A DNA stretch of 64,000 bases from Pyxicephalus adspersus (GCF_032062135.1 NC_092858.1:164300200-164364199), one strand, 5' to 3'. Shown: positions 46,308 to 59,615, counted from the stretch's first letter. A program made the numbers and translations. Notes: generated by a model not told the origin, from the letters alone.

Positions 46308-47600
46308 AATATCCAAGCAATATCTGTTTTGCAGGTGGTAAGTTTGGCATTGTTGGCGTCCGTACAAACAGACTCCTCATTGCAACATGTTTCCTGCAAA
46401 TGTAAGAAAGTCAGATCTTCCTCTACTCCATGTTGCACAATTACAGATAGCTTGTCAGTCTGGTTGGAACACCAAAATGCTTGAAAATTATAGCATGGAG
46501 GACACTACAGTAAGCATACTGGGAATGCCACATCTCAAATAAATAAGTGTTTTTTTTTTAAATGTTCTGAAATTCAAGATTATGATTCTCATGTAACAGC
46601 TGTTGGCTCATTTGCAGTGGACCAGCTTTGCTAAACCATAGAATCATTTACATTTTTGATAATTCTACCATATTAAACTCACCAATCCAATTTTGAAAAT
46701 AACATCAATCTATTACATGTTTTTCACCTTCATCTTGATGTTATATTCAATATTTTGTGCAAATAAAAATGTTGTTTTTTGTAATCATAGTGTTTGCCAA
46801 ATTCAAAGTCCCACATCGAATTGTGACTTTTCAGACTTCAGTGCAAGCATTTAATTTTGATTCTTCATAATATAAATTCTTGTAAAATCTTTAGTCTCCA
46901 GGTAAAATGTTAACTATATTTATCCTTACTGTAAGCCAGGATTTGGTTTTGCATCTGCAGCTCCACTTGCTTGTGAATTCAGGTATCTTGGTTTTGCTCA
47001 TTCATTAGCAGATTGTCTTTGTGCAGTTTGGACGCTCAAACACTAAAAGGACTTTGGTGACCCTGTTTCAGATTTGTTCCAAAAGGGCCAGAAACATGAA
47101 GGAAATGTTTGTTAAAATAGCCTCTACAGTTAAACCCCCTCATCAGGTTTTTTTTTTATACCTAGGTGGATGGTCATCTTGTAAAGCCTTTTCATTATTC
47201 CTATGGTCTTCTCTCTCATCAAGCTTTAATATCTTCTGCTCAGGCGAAATAATCCGGCCTTATTTTCAGGCTGATGGACTACAGAGTTGTCCAGACCTCT
47301 CTCTACCTATCTGCATTGTCCACTTCTTGCCATTAGGTCTTTTGGATTTGTGGTTGAAAACCACAGCAGTCAGCTGCTCCCAGCTACCCCTTTTCAAATA
47401 CTATGCTGTCATGCACAGAGTTATGTGGAAGTTGTGGTGTGGTTCAAAGGAGGAAAAGCAACTGTCTAGCCAGAAACTACTGGTCTCTTTCAGGCTCTGC
47501 AGCACAACCCACCACAGCGGCATGCACAAAATGGTTTTTGTTGGGAGCGCTGTTGAGCCTGCGGAAGAACACTGTGGTCAGCTGCAAGTCTGAAAAACCC
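46308..47600. other. Intergenic, no gene recognised
   Basis: Contains the window's longest gap-free plus-strand open frame (47021-47593, 190 codons). Its translation shows no domain, signal or family resemblance that I recognise, and its composition (Ser, Leu, Cys rich) is that of a chance frame. Not called as a gene. Confidence 0.45.
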
Positions 47601-48045
47601 CTAAAGTGGACCTAAACTCAAACATTTTCACTTTACATAAAAGGGTAGATAACACTTATATGTAAAGGAAAAGTGCAACACCCGCGGCGATCAAGACTGA
47701 GCTGGAGAGCAGACACTCCCCGGATACCTGCGTCACACATCCCGGGAGGCTCTGGGTGCTCCGAAATCGGGCATGCGCATAGGTGGCATTTTTTCCACTA
47801 AGGGGAAAGGGATGCCGATCTCACCTTTACAGCAGGCTACGACACCCAATGTCACACCTGCGCAGTGTGGGTTTGGGTGATGTAGCAAGAAGACGACGGA
47901 AGAAAAGATCAAAGATAGTGGCACCCGGCGCCAGAAATTCCAGAATGATGCGGGACTGGATAGCGGGAAGGTCCAGTGCCATTGAGGGTTCTGCCGGATT
48001 AAAGGTAGGTGAATTTTTTTTATTTTCAGTTGAGTTCCACTTTAA
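47601..48045. mobile_element. TTAA-flanked MITE, complete copy
   Basis: Left TAAAGTGGACCTAAACTC, right (reversed) TTAAAGTGGAACTCAACTG. About 445 bp; G+C-rich interior with GCGCAGTGTGGG and CCCGGCGCC. The TTAA target and inverted ends fit piggyBac- or Kolobok-type elements; I cannot decide which. Confidence 0.6.
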
Positions 48046-48322
48046 TCTACTAGCTAATTTCCATCATCATCATCTCTGGGTGTCCCTCCGGCACTCTGTG
48101 TCCATCTCCAGACATTTCCTCTTTAATCATTAGAGATGTGGCTTCAGTACTAACCTAGCTTCACCCACAGTAAGTGAGAGTCATAAAAGTCAATGACATT
48201 TGAATGTTCACCTACCATATCATATTATTAATATATAATGCTGCATGACATTAACATCCAGCTTCACCTATTTTCATTAGTCATTTTCATTAATCAATCT
48301 ACTACTTGCTGCCTATGAATGT

Positions 48323-48485
48323 CAATGTTCAACAACAGACATTTTTTTGAAGCCGGGTGGTAATAAATTGTAGGCAGGTGGCAGCCCCTGTATTGTGATA
48401 CAACTCTTTGGTAACCACTCAGGAACGTAGTTACTGAAAAGTGCCAGGTGGTGCGCCCGACTAAAAGAGGCTGGGGAGAACACTG
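48323..48485 (+). mobile_element. hAT-like MITE, family A, copy 2
   Basis: AAATTGTAGGCAGGTGGCAG, GGTGGTGCGCCCGACTAAAA, end CTGGGGAGAACACTG. See 52396-52557 for intact ends. Confidence 0.7.
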
Positions 48486-49480
48486 CATGTTGATACACAC
48501 TGGATGTGTATATAGAATGTGCACCCCCCAAGCCCACAGTGTCAGGTTTTACGGATATCTGGATATCCAGATGCTCTTTGATTAATCTATGGATCTTTTT
48601 TTTTTTTTACTATCCTCACTTTGAACCACGATTATCCATTAATTGTTTTCCCCTAAATTATCTATATTATATAAATGATTCACACAAGCTGATTGTTATT
48701 GATATTTCTTTTTTATTGATTTTAATATCACATCACATAGTCCACAGGGCAGAGCACAGGTTACTGTGTATTGATAGAGTAATACTGCAGATCTGTACAT
48801 AATCTCATACACTAACCACAGAAGCAATGAGGGATTTACATGAAAGTTGTCACACATATCATAACTTTTACGTTATGTTTACTTTATACCATAACTTTTA
48901 GAAAATGCCATTTTATCTGTTTGTAATAATTTATTGTGAGGGTGATGTCAGTTGGGCACCTACCCTGCTCTAGCCAGTGACATAACTTGGAGCGGCCCAT
49001 GGTGCACCAGCTGTAGCGGAGTCATGAACCCAATCACCTCTATCAAACATTGGTTGTGTAGGACTGCTGGGTCTTGTAGTTTTACAACAGCTAGTGAGCT
49101 GCAGATGGGCTACATCTGTTTTAAAGAGAAATTTACTCTCTAAATTCATATACACACTGCTGAAAGTTTATAGAAGAACTGTATATTGGTCCATACAAAC
49201 AATTCTAATTGGCCTTTGAAAGGGAAAAACTAATTGCTAGGGACAGCACAGACAGTTCATCTTACAGGTAGTTTGGGGTAGTACTTGTAATAATGTTTTG
49301 GCAATAAGATATACAGAACCTACTAAGAATCAAATCATTAGGCCAGCCATCTTGGATCAACTAGAACCTGAAGGTGTAAATTACATTGGTAGGCAATAAA
49401 GACAGCTCTTATGTAAACTACATACAGGGCCCTACTTACTAATACTGATCATATGTGAATCAATATTATGCTTTTTTATA
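48486..49480. other. Intergenic, nothing recognised
   Basis: AT-rich, no coding or repeat call possible. Confidence 0.45.
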
Positions 49481-49802
49481 CTAGGCTAACAAAATAACTG
49501 CCTTTATGTACCCCAGGCCCATACAGCATGGGCATACAATATGGCTTCCTTTATGTAACCCAGGCTTATACTGGGTGGGCCTACAAAATGTCTTTCTTCA
49601 TGTAACCCAGGCCCATTTTTCCCAACATCATATGCTTTCATATACTAGGTTAACAAAATGCCTTAATATATGTAACCCAGGCCCATACAGGGTGGGTTTA
49701 CAATATGGCTGCCTTTATGTAACCCATATACTATGCGTATGTTGGCTGGGCCTACAAAATGTCTTTCTTCATGTAACCCGGCCCATACTTCCCAACATCA
49801 TA
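49481..49802. repeat. Tandem duplication of a 164-bp unit with internal subrepeats
   Basis: Two copies start at CTAGGCTAACAAAAT (49481) and CTAGGTTAACAAAATG (49645). Each contains about three subrepeats of ATGTAACCCAGGCCCATAC and GGGTGGGCCTACAAAATG. A 100-codon open frame runs through it only because of the repetition. Confidence 0.85.
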
Positions 49803-52395
49803 CATTGATAAAGACAGATAATCTGGCAAAGAAATCAACAAGGAAGATTGGTGTGTCTGAATTACTCTAAATATTGGATTTGGCCTGAATTATTAGTTAA
49901 TTATAGTCTGGGCCTACATGGCACAATACTCGTACCCACAAAATAAACCTTTAATCACTGTACCACAATTACAAGCTTCCCAGACACTCATAAACCATCA
50001 ATTGGAAAAAAAAAAACCAAATATGGCCAGAGAACCAGTACTTTTATTGAAGTTGGGAAAACTCAGACATTTCTGAAAATATCTTTGCAACCAGCAAGTG
50101 TTGCATTGATAAACACTTGTTAGCACCGTGTAATGTACAACACAATGTATTGAGAGCAGGGTATGGTGTCCCTTATATTGCTGGGCAGAAGGCGAACACA
50201 AAATGGCTGATATTATTGAAGTGGGAGGGAAAAATGCAAGTTGTATGAGGCATAAAATGTCTGGTAGACCATTGCCCTCTATGCAGACAGATTCTACCCG
50301 TACCAGTCTTTATATCTTGCATGTTTCATCCCTACCAGTCTACCTAACATTATGCTACTCCTTTCTCAAAATGTACATCAAACAATCAGTACATTGTTTT
50401 TCTTCTCATACTCAGCCATGCTTGCTTTGAACTAGACTTAACTCAAATCTATCCATCTGGGGGACTCTATAGGAACAAGCTGATCCCTCATTGCCCAGTG
50501 ATTCTAATATAATCTGATTCCTATTTACGGTGCTATTTACTGGCATTTTTATATTTTGTACCATATCTATGTGCCTAATAGTCTAAAAAAACATCTTGTT
50601 GCTCAGTGAGGGCACACTTGTGTTCAGTGGGGACCATCAGAGTTCAACAAAGCAACATTAAGAATAAGGGATTTGTTTGCCCAACCATGCTCGGCGTCTC
50701 CCACCGCCACCCAGATCTGTTGGAACTAATGTGGGACAGGAGTGCAGTCTACTCAATAGATAAACCAAAGACTGAAGGAATAGTGCAGCACTTGGCATCT
50801 GGACACAGACCCAATCCATGGGACATGCCAGCAGAATCCAGGATATTTAGGGAGTATGCCCAAGCCAGTGGTGCTAGTTGTTCTGTCAAGTGTCGGGTGC
50901 CCAGATTTAACTTTTATCACTGTGTATCTAAACAATTTGTGGAAAAGAAAGATATTGCTTAAATGTCGATTTAAGAACTGCAAGTAAACTCTTACAAGCC
51001 TCTGTTCTAAGCCCCAGACACCCTGAAGTTGATAGCTGTGCCTGGAGAACTACCAAAGCATATCACAATAGTATAATTTTTGTAACTGCACTTAAGATAC
51101 ATTTATGGAATGTACAATGTTCTTTTAAATAGTATATTTAGATTACAGTATTGTTTTAAATACAAATGCAGACCGCAGGCAAGCCGTCATATCTGCCGGT
51201 GACCATCATCATAAAGTATTAACTAACTATCATCAGCCTGTAGAGTTCAGGACACATAAACAAGGCCAATCACATTATCTGATCATGTACTTCCTACATT
51301 TGTGGACGCAGCCCACACATTATAAATAATAATAAACACTCTTCTATAAAATGTACAACAAAATAGAAGCACAATAAAAAATACATTGCATCCTCTTGCT
51401 TAGGATTATTTGGAATAAGGATTTTTATTTTTAAATAAAGTTATCACTTAAAAATCTAAGAACTGCTTATATATATTTAATATCTACTTCATGCTATATT
51501 TAATATTCTCCTCTTAGTTAAGAAGTCCCCATTGTTGTAAATTAGCTGTGCTGTAAAACAGAACATTAGAATGGTTGGGGTATTAATGGATGTGGCTGAG
51601 TCAGTACACACAAGCTTTGTCTGTGGCACATTTACTCTGATGCCAATTGGGTATAAACGGAAGCTATAGTATAATTACAATTCTTTCTCTTCTTTTTAGA
51701 TTTCTGAATGGGACTTGTCTAATGTAGAGAAATGTTATGTGGGTAGCACAGGCCTGTAGCTGTGATCTTTGCTTTGACATCACTTGGAACCAAGGTGAGA
51801 AGACCATAACATTTCCAGTCATTTGATGTGACCCTAACTGACCCCAATGACTAAATAATTTATGTCAAATACCCAACAATACGTCATTGATCTCTACTCT
51901 CTAAATATTCATGATCTCTACTCTCTAGTGCCTTCCTTGATCCCCCAAGAGAACCTTTCAATGGTTTGTACTAACAACAATGGCTCAAGGTTCCAAGCTC
52001 CTGAGGACAGAGGCCAGATCTACAAAATGTATACAATAAGTTTTCCACCCTCCCAGGTATGTCAACACAAATGCTATTAAGCACAGCATATATATAATTA
52101 ACAAATCATTTTGTTTAATATAAGAAATGGGGTTTGAAATATTAGGACCCTTTGGATATTTTTGTAGATGTATCCCTCTTTTTTGCAAGTTCATTTGATG
52201 ATGTAAATGAGATGCTAAAGTTATGTGTTCTTCTGCCATGAATCCATAAAATACAATTCATATTGCACCATACAAGAAAAATACAACCTGTACTTTTAGC
52301 CTGAAGAATGAGACCTGGAATAGAAAGCTGTAACCATTCCAGACCTCCCAGCATGCTTTGTAAGACTATGGCTTTTAATAACAAAGACCCTGGGA
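49803..52395. other. Intergenic, no gene recognised
   Basis: Open frames up to 118 codons (50606-50962) without similarity. A short direct repeat TGATCTCTACTCTCTA occurs twice near 51888 and 51912. Confidence 0.4.
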
Positions 52396-52557
52396 CAGTG
52401 TTCAACCCAGAATAGTTTTTAAGCCAGGTGGGAAGAAATTGTAGGCAGGTGGCAGCCCCTGTATTGTGACCCAACTGATCAGTAACCACCCAAAAACAAC
52501 CGGGTGGTTACGAACCAGATGGTGCACCCAGACAAAAAGGTGCTGGGGAGAACACTG
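52396..52557 (+). mobile_element. hAT-like MITE, family A, copy 3 (best ends)
   Basis: Starts CAGTGTTCAACCCAG and ends GGGGAGAACACTG: inverted ends. CTGGGA is present on both sides as a possible eroded target duplication. An inner palindrome, AACCACCC...GGGTGGTTAC, is also present. Confidence 0.75.
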
Positions 52558-55464
52558 CTGGGAGTCAAATCAGCCTAATGTCAATCTGTAGGCCAAAAAT
52601 GGAGTGATGAGGATGCAACATCAAAGAGATCCAGTTACATTGAGTGTTCTTGTTGCTGTGAAAAGTAACAGCAATGAAATGTGAATTTAAACTGTGAATT
52701 TAAACTGTTTAAAATGTGAATTTAAAAGAGAATACAGTCGTAGCAGAGGTAGCTGCACATAAAAAGCTTGAACATACTTGGCCACAGCAATAAAGTGACA
52801 CCACAGCACATTGTTTATGACACTATAGGAATGAAGGTGGTTATTCCAATGCAGCCAGACAGGAATATGAAATCTAGCAGCTGACTGGTTATAGGCCAGG
52901 CCTATAGGACCATATTGCACCACGCTTGTATATAAAGCCCTGATTTATAAGGAAAACAAATAAAGAAAAATAGCCGGCTGCTAGAGGCATCTTTCCCAGC
53001 TGATAGATCACGAACATTAAAGACAGTGATCACAGGAACTAACCATACATTTAAACCAGGAAATCAGCTATGACAAACATTTTTATTTTCCGTCCTGATG
53101 CAGAAATATGGCAGCTGATGTATAAATGTTTGCTATAAGCAATAGGCATGGCCCTTCCACCATGTTCATGTGACAGGCACATGAGTTCTGCTTACAGCTA
53201 CAGCTTGAGGAGTGTATACCAGTAGTTATGCTGGAAATACAAACTCTGATGTCAGGGCAGCGGAAATGAAAAGTCTGATAAGAAAGAGAATATGTATACA
53301 AGCAATAGACATAGATAAGAGACTAGGGAAAGGCCACATAAAACGTGAGCAGGTTTTTTTATGCAGAAAAGACAGGCGATGTCCCTTCTGCAAAAAAATA
53401 AAAAAAAGTTAGGGTAACCTGCCTCAGGATTGAGTGATCCCAAGTAATTTTAAGGGCCTGGCACCTTGACATGTGCTGGCTCACTTGCAAAGTGATCGCT
53501 CACTACTACCCCATTCATCCTCTAAGGGGCTGTCATGGGGAGAAGCTATATGCAGCATTTCACCTGAAGCAGCGATTCATTGGCATGAGAAAGCAGTACC
53601 AGCACCACAATCCCATGACCGGCAATAACATAGCCTTACTTGGTTATTTGCAATTTTTTTAAATTAACTTCCCTGTTCTCTCTCCATTATGGGCACCGGC
53701 ATCTTTACCCAGTGGTTAGGAACCTTTGGGCATTTTGACTGGTGACTTAACACCTGTGTATGCGCATGGGAAGTCATTTGTTCCCACTGGCCAGGTATGC
53801 CAGGATTGTAAATTGAGCTGCACTTTAGCACATCTCTGACTTGGATACTCTAATAAAGTTAGTGCTTGGATTTCACTTTTCATAGCAGCTCAGTAAAGGG
53901 AACAGGAAAGGTCAAGGGGTAATATCTGAGCTGCCAAAATGCTAAAACAATCACTGCAGTGGACTAAATAAAATAGGCGACTTTCACTTGAAAGGGTTTG
54001 TTCACAATACAGCAATGCCAAAACTGCTCAGTTGCAGCATATTGCACACAAATGTGCATCCTGCATTTTTAAAAGCACAACTGTGCAGTAAGATGCATGC
54101 TGGGGTGTCACTAACAAGGCCACCCAGCTCACCACAACACACTAGTGTCAACAAGCCCTAAAGGAGTACCGAAAACACCAGGAATCTGCAACCATTTTCT
54201 TTTGCAATGTATTAAAACCTCAAAATGCTGCATGAGAGTTCCAGCCTGACAATTGCTCACGTCAATGTCACATTTGCAATAGAAAATGTTCTAATGTATC
54301 TAAAAAGCCTGTGTTATAAATTTATGAGTCTACATAAAAATTTGAGGTTTGTGACATCTAACTAGATTGAATTTGTGGTTGTGGTAGTCGGAACTGCAGC
54401 TTGTATTAGAGGCTTTCCACACAACATATTTTATTTTGTACCAGGTTTGTTTGCATTGTTGTTTCTCAGTGATCTGTAAGTCTTGAAATCTTTGATCTCA
54501 TGCTAGCATATTCTCCAATGGTCCCTGTATATTTGGCATGCCTAGACTTCAAAATGGTTATACGTATGTAAATACACAACACCTAATCACACTGCAATAT
54601 GATAGAATATTTGGTTCCTGTTCAAGTTAGTGGATCAAGTTCTGTCTGACCTCCTTTTGGTATAATGAGGTTTGCTTTCATTCATACAAAGTAAAAAAAA
54701 TTGAAAGGCTTTTCAATGGACAAAGTGCAGAACAACCAATCAGATGTCATCTTTGACAACTGTTTCTAGTGTAGGTCCCCAGACACCCAGCTGCTTAACA
54801 GATCAAATTCATCAATACATTTAAATTAAAAACTTACTGCAATTAAAAAAAAATAAAAAATAAAAAATAAAGCGCTAAGTCTGCACTGCTCACTTTAAAT
54901 CCAAATAGGCCTCCCATACTTTTTATGCTACAAGACGCCCATAGTCAACATCTATGAATGAAGGACAAATGATTCTGCCTTCTAAGGAGGAATTGGCATG
55001 GTGCCCTTCATTCATTGAATATTGAGGCTTAAGGACATCTAACAAAGGCATAGAAAACAAAAATACAGTGAGGGGTTTCTCCAGGAAGAGCTGCCAGAAT
55101 TAGGGGACTAAGATGGAAGTTGAGGTTTAGGGTAGAACATACCACTCTTCCCAACATATATTAGGTTGAGTTGCACTGCCCTGAGTTGTTGCTATGGGTA
55201 GGTACAGGTCACTTAGCCACTTCCTAAAACTGATATTCCTAATTGGTCTTTCTTTGCAGTAACCTAGGATTACCTTGTCCACTGCAACCCCCAAAGCCAA
55301 AAAAAAAAAAAATGATGGCAAAAATGTTTCCCAGAATGACCTGGCATAAGTCTTCTCCATGAATGTTAATAAAACATGGGCCAAAGCGTCCAAGAAGACC
55401 TTGCACTTCCTGCAAAATTGCATTGATAAAGTGCTTTTATGCAGGAACCTTTTACAGTCTGTTG
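52558..55464. other. Intergenic, no gene recognised
   Basis: A short tandem repeat of GTGAATTTAAACT lies at 52681-52725, and an A-rich run at 54841-54872. A minus-strand open frame (55127-55489, 120 codons) has no recognisable similarity. Confidence 0.4.
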
Positions 55465-55762
55465 CAGTGTTTCTCAACCTTTTTAACATGAGGGAACCAT
55501 TGAAATATCTTTCAGGTCTTCAGGGACCCACAATAAATTACTTTTTACAGCGGTAATCACTTTGATGTCCTACCCCACTTTATCAAGTTCTTGCCATCTA
55601 TATATATTCACTCCGGCTATTGCAGTTTCGACGTTCCTCTGGTTAACTTTGTCTGCACTCCATCTCAAATTCACGAGGTGGTACATAGTTGCAACATAAA
55701 CCTAGGAGGCACAAAGTGCTCATTGCACAAGGAACCCCTAGCAACATCTGGAGGAAAATCTG
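55465..55762 (+). mobile_element. hAT-like element family B, right end lost
   Basis: Starts CAGTGTTTCTCAACCTTTTT, then TTCAGGTCTTCAGGGACCCA and, near the end, AAGGAACCCCTAGCAACATC. The middle differs from the other family members and the terminal GGTTGAGAA is missing. Confidence 0.6.
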
Positions 55763-56781
55763 AACTAACGGCTTATTTTACCATTCATATTTATATTAGA
55801 TTTTATTTCAGTATGAACAAAAACTTGAATACTTATATCGGATGTACTGCATTTGCCCAGATCATTTATATATAGGTATAACAATTTTGATGGAACTGGA
55901 CCTGAGAACCCATCATCGCTTGGATAACCTCTTGAATCTTACATATTTGGGTGACTAAAAACTCTTTTCCATTGATCATCTGATCTTCCACCACTGTAGA
56001 TGGCAGGAAATGACATGTTATTGCTGATGAAAAGACTATAGATGGTCTTAGGTAGGAAGTTTTTTTTTATTTGCATTACGGAAGAGGCCTATTATATCTT
56101 TTATGTAATAAATGCTTCTTACCTTCCACTTCCATCTTTTTTTTTTTACTGTAAATTGAGATTTTTGTGCACAGCCCATTGTACATTAATAGCTAGCGAA
56201 GGAGCTCATGGATAGAATTAGAGTAGTAGAAGTTTTAGGCAAAGTTAGGTTAGAGTTTAATGTGATTTATCTAGTTAGGTCCTTTAGCTATGTCAACCAA
56301 GAAGCTTCATACCACTCCAGGCCATTTCCAGTCATTGTGCTCAGTAAGACTGTAGGGCTGGTTGGCTTGTTCCCTACAGCCAGCTGCAGAGTAGCATACA
56401 AGAAATGAAATGGGATTCCTTATCTTTACCCCAACTGGAAAGTCATTCCTGCAAAATTCCTAATTGGCCAGTGGTGTAAGGAAACAGTGGATTCATTTCT
56501 TGTATGGTTTCACCTAAACCATGCATATGAAACACCTGTTTTTTGATCAAAGAGTAGAATAAATCTTATGCATTAAAATATTTTAAGTGGTTTCCTATAT
56601 AACGATCACACAAGAAGTTCAACAACACATACAAAAAAATAACATTTGAAATGTTACCCAGATATACACAAATCAAGAAATATATTAAATAGTGGTTATA
56701 GGAAGTTATATTAAGTAACTACGAACTTCATATTCGACCAAGGTTATTGCACACTTAGGTAATCTCAACTGCAGTTCCATG
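55763..56781 (-). other. synj1: Probable synj1 3' UTR and downstream sequence
   Basis: Lies directly after the synj1 stop on the minus strand. Possible AATAAA signals on minus occur near 56066 and 55801; neither is clearly preferred. Nothing else recognised. Confidence 0.3.
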
Positions 56782-57546
56782 TTACCGGTCTGTGAATTCC
56801 AGAGTTGGGGATGGTTGGGTTGATATTTTGGTAAAGGGGTCAAATTTTGTCCTTGATGGAACACGAGGTGGTGGTGGGGGTTTCCTAAATGGTTGGGAAA
56901 AAGATGCAGCTGGGATTGTATTCTGGTTGCTGTCTGAAATTGACTGCTGGATACCATCAAACTCTACTCCATTGCTGGCTGACCTGTTGGATTTACTTGT
57001 AAAATTGTCGTCATCGAAAGTTACCCAGCCTTTTGGATTGGACTCAGACATGGAGGCAAAATTATGGGGCAAGGATAGACTTTTCTCTGCTGGCCCCACA
57101 GTGAATAATGGCTTGCCTTGCTGAAGCTCAGGTTGGCTTGTGGAATGTAACTGCTCATATATGCCAGTTGGCAGAGTTGTAGGACCAACTAAGGAGGGCG
57201 TTGGGTTCTTGAATGGATTCCCGGCATTTGCTGATCTTTCACCAAATGGATTGGCCGAGTTTATAGTATTGGACCGGTTAAGGAATGGATTAGGGGATAT
57301 CCGCAGACTGTCTTGTGATACACTCCGGCTTGGAATTGGAGGCAGTATGGGAGCGCTAACAGTAGTATGAAGATGATTTTGTACTGCTGAAGGCAACAGG
57401 ATTTGCTCCTTTTGGCTTGACAATGGAGCAGATGATATGGTGTTGAGTGCAGGAAGCTTTGTACTGAACAGGGGATCTAAAGATAAGCCCGCAAATGGAT
57501 CATTTTCAAACTGACTTTGAAAGCCACCGACTCCATTAGTTGGATT
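56782..57546 (-). CDS. synj1: Synaptojanin 1, last exon of the long isoform (C-terminal 254 residues)
   Basis: Synaptojanin 1 is a phosphoinositide phosphatase (Sac1 and 5-phosphatase domains) that uncoats clathrin-coated vesicles at synapses. Only the C-terminal tail lies here. The exon opens after the acceptor TTTTCCCTACAG (edge 57546) in phase 0 and ends at TAA 56782-56784. Numbering from the exon start: DPF at 16-18; three NPF motifs at 86-88, 99-101 and 110-112, the known EH-domain (Eps15) ligands of the 170-kDa isoform; WVTF at 174-177, a WVxF AP-2 appendage-type motif; a proline-rich SH3-type ligand KPPPPPRVPSR at 222-232; FDPF at 235-238. It is disordered and Ser/Pro/Asn rich. In other vertebrates this exon is alternatively included, giving 145- and 170-kDa forms. 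Upstream exons must lie beyond the window or were not recognisable at 57.5-64 kb. The same-strand order with cfap298 matches human as I recall it. Confidence 0.93.
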   Translation of the reverse strand, partial: NPTNGVGGFQSQFENDPFAGLSLDPLFSTKLPALNTISSAPLSSQKEQILLPSAVQNHLHTTVSAPILPPIPSRSVSQDSLRISPNPFLNRSNTINSANPFGERSANAGNPFKNPTPSLVGPTTLPTGIYEQLHSTSQPELQQGKPLFTVGPAEKSLSLPHNFASMSESNPKGWVTFDDDNFTSKSNRSASNGVEFDGIQQSISDSNQNTIPAASFSQPFRKPPPPPRVPSRTKFDPFTKISTQPSPTLEFTDR

Positions 57547-58060
57547 CTGTAGGGAAAAACAAAAAAAATGACTATAAAAAACAAGATATCACAACGAAAC
57601 CATGCAGAACAATCATCTATAAACTAAACTACCACAAACACAATGGTATGTCATGAACAATTACACATTTTCTACTAGAATGATCCATTCACTAATGACA
57701 TACAGTAAAGGAAATGGCCGGCCGAACAAAATTCTTTGGTTTTGACTGGTGCCTAATGGAATATTCATGCAGTAACTGGGTGCCACTGGGGTCAAAACCC
57801 AAGGACGAGATTGGACTTTCTTTCATAGAATGTCACTAGCTTTTACCGCTGCAGTACAAAAGCTGCTGTTTTTATCTAGACTTTTTTTTGTTAAATGTAT
57901 TGTCCTTGAAAAATAGTTCAGTTTAACAGCACTCTGTTGTAATCATTTATTAACAAGCAGATAAATGAAAGAAAGAAGAATATGGTGGAAACTGCCAACC
58001 CTTAAGAGTAATCAAAAGGTTATATTGTATGCCTGCCCCCAAGTTGAGCATATATAAAGG
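57547..58060 (-). other. synj1 intron, nothing recognised
   Basis: Follows the acceptor of the last synj1 exon; the polypyrimidine tract is TTTTTTTTGTTTTTCCCTAC on minus. No other exon seen. Confidence 0.5.
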
Positions 58061-58794
58061 AATGAAGACAAGAAAATATGGGGTTTAGAGGCAAAATAAG
58101 CGAGGTGTATTTGTTGGTAGGTGAAATTATTAATCATACAACATACATGCAATACGTGATGAAAACATAAAAGACAAATAGTCAAAAAGGTCATATCCCC
58201 TTTGCAAAGCCATAAAGGGGGATATATTGGGACTAGTGTTCTAGACAAAATTGATCCCTGGTGGAAAAACTTTACAATTGTTAGTAATTTAGTGTTGTGT
58301 CCCGACGCATTTCTATATATAGGAAACCCTACATATATGTGTTTTATTTATATGGCATTATCAAACCTTTTGTGATATATAAACTTCATGGGCAGTCCTT
58401 AAACACTGATCAACATTTTATATATGTGTTTTATTTATACGGCATTATCAAACCTTTTTTGAGGTAGAAACGTCATGGGTAATCCTTAAAACACATATCA
58501 TTATTTTGATCTAGAACTATACTTCAATGCTTTATAAATTTATATTTATGTACTAACTCTACTCAAAAGTAACTTATCTGAGCGTTTATACATATGTCAT
58601 TTTCATATGCAGTTACTTTCTGCGGTCTACAAGTCCCCTGAGAAAGGCAGTACATTTCTAACGATTTCTAAAGTTTATCCGCAGGGGATCAATTTTGTCT
58701 AGAATGCTAGTCCCAATATTTCCCCCTTTACGGCTTTGCAAAGGGGATGGGATATTTTTGACTATTTGGCTTTTATGTTTTTCTTGTCTTCATT
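58061..58794. mobile_element. MITE with ~120 bp terminal inverted repeats
   Basis: The left arm (58061-58260) and the reversed right arm (58668-58794) share AATGAAGACAAGAAAA, ATAGTCAAAAA, CCCCTTTGCAAAGCC and TCTAGACAAAATTGATCCC. The left arm carries about 85 bp absent from the right. The interior holds GACGCATTTCTATATATAGG twice-related segments and CCCCTGAGAAAGG, again the ACGC-TTTC / CCTGAG pattern. Confidence 0.75.
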
Positions 58795-58995
58795 TTTTTT
58801 TTATTTATAACGACTTATTAACCTCCTGTGCAAAAAACTTGTAGAACTGAAAGTAGAACAACTGTAGAAACACTTTAGAAACCCTGAACAACAAAAAAGG
58901 TAACAAAATATTCTCTGCTTAAATTTAGTGCAAAGACTTTGCCAGGTCCAGGTTGTATAGCCCTGAGTATCTCTCCATGGCTGGATTCACTCCAT

Positions 58996-59211
58996 GGGCC
59001 TGATTTATTAAAACTCTCCAAGGCTGGAGAAGATACACTTTCACCAGTAAAGCTGGGTGATCCAGCAAACCTGGAATGGATCTGGTCCATGTTTTAAAAT
59101 ATTTGCTACTAAATGACATTGAAGAAATCCATTCCAGGTTTGCTGGATCACCTAGCTTTACTGGTGAAGGTGTATCCTCTTAAGCCTTGGCGAGCCTTAA
59201 TAAATAGGTCT
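58996..59211. mobile_element. Fold-back MITE family M, copy 7
   Basis: GGGCCTGATTTATTAAAACT, GTAAAGCTGGGTGATCCAGC, AACCTGGAATGGATCTGGTC, right arm CCAGGTTTGCTGGATCACCT. It is flanked by CAT on both sides, a possible 3-bp target duplication. Confidence 0.85.
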
Positions 59212-59615
59212 CATGCAGGCACACTTTTAATGCACATCTGCCTTATATATGTACTGCATTGATGTGCATTTTTCTTCCACAGTAAAAGCTGAAATACTTT
59301 ATTTTAGTTAAACAGACACTTCAGTTTAAAGGCAGCTTGTTCATTTTTCACTCACCAAAACTCAAAGCATTGCCCGGAAAGGAGATAGCAGGATTAAACG
59401 TACAGTCATGTGAAAAGTAAGTACACCTCCAGAAAATTGTGACATTTTCCACATATTTAAACAGGCAAACATTAGAACTTTAAACAGTGACAAAAGATAA
59501 AGGTGACTGACACCTAAATGCAGATTTAAATCCATGGTATTTGAATCAAATGTTCCACATTGGATAGGAATTATCATCACCTTCTCATACGTGGAGTTTG
59601 TTTAAATATCTAGGG

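Noticed and set aside
47021..47593. 190-codon plus-strand open frame
   Set aside because: No recognisable domain or family, no splice or promoter context, and a length possible by chance in 64 kb.
50606..50962. 118-codon plus-strand frame
   Set aside because: No similarity recognised and no supporting gene structure.
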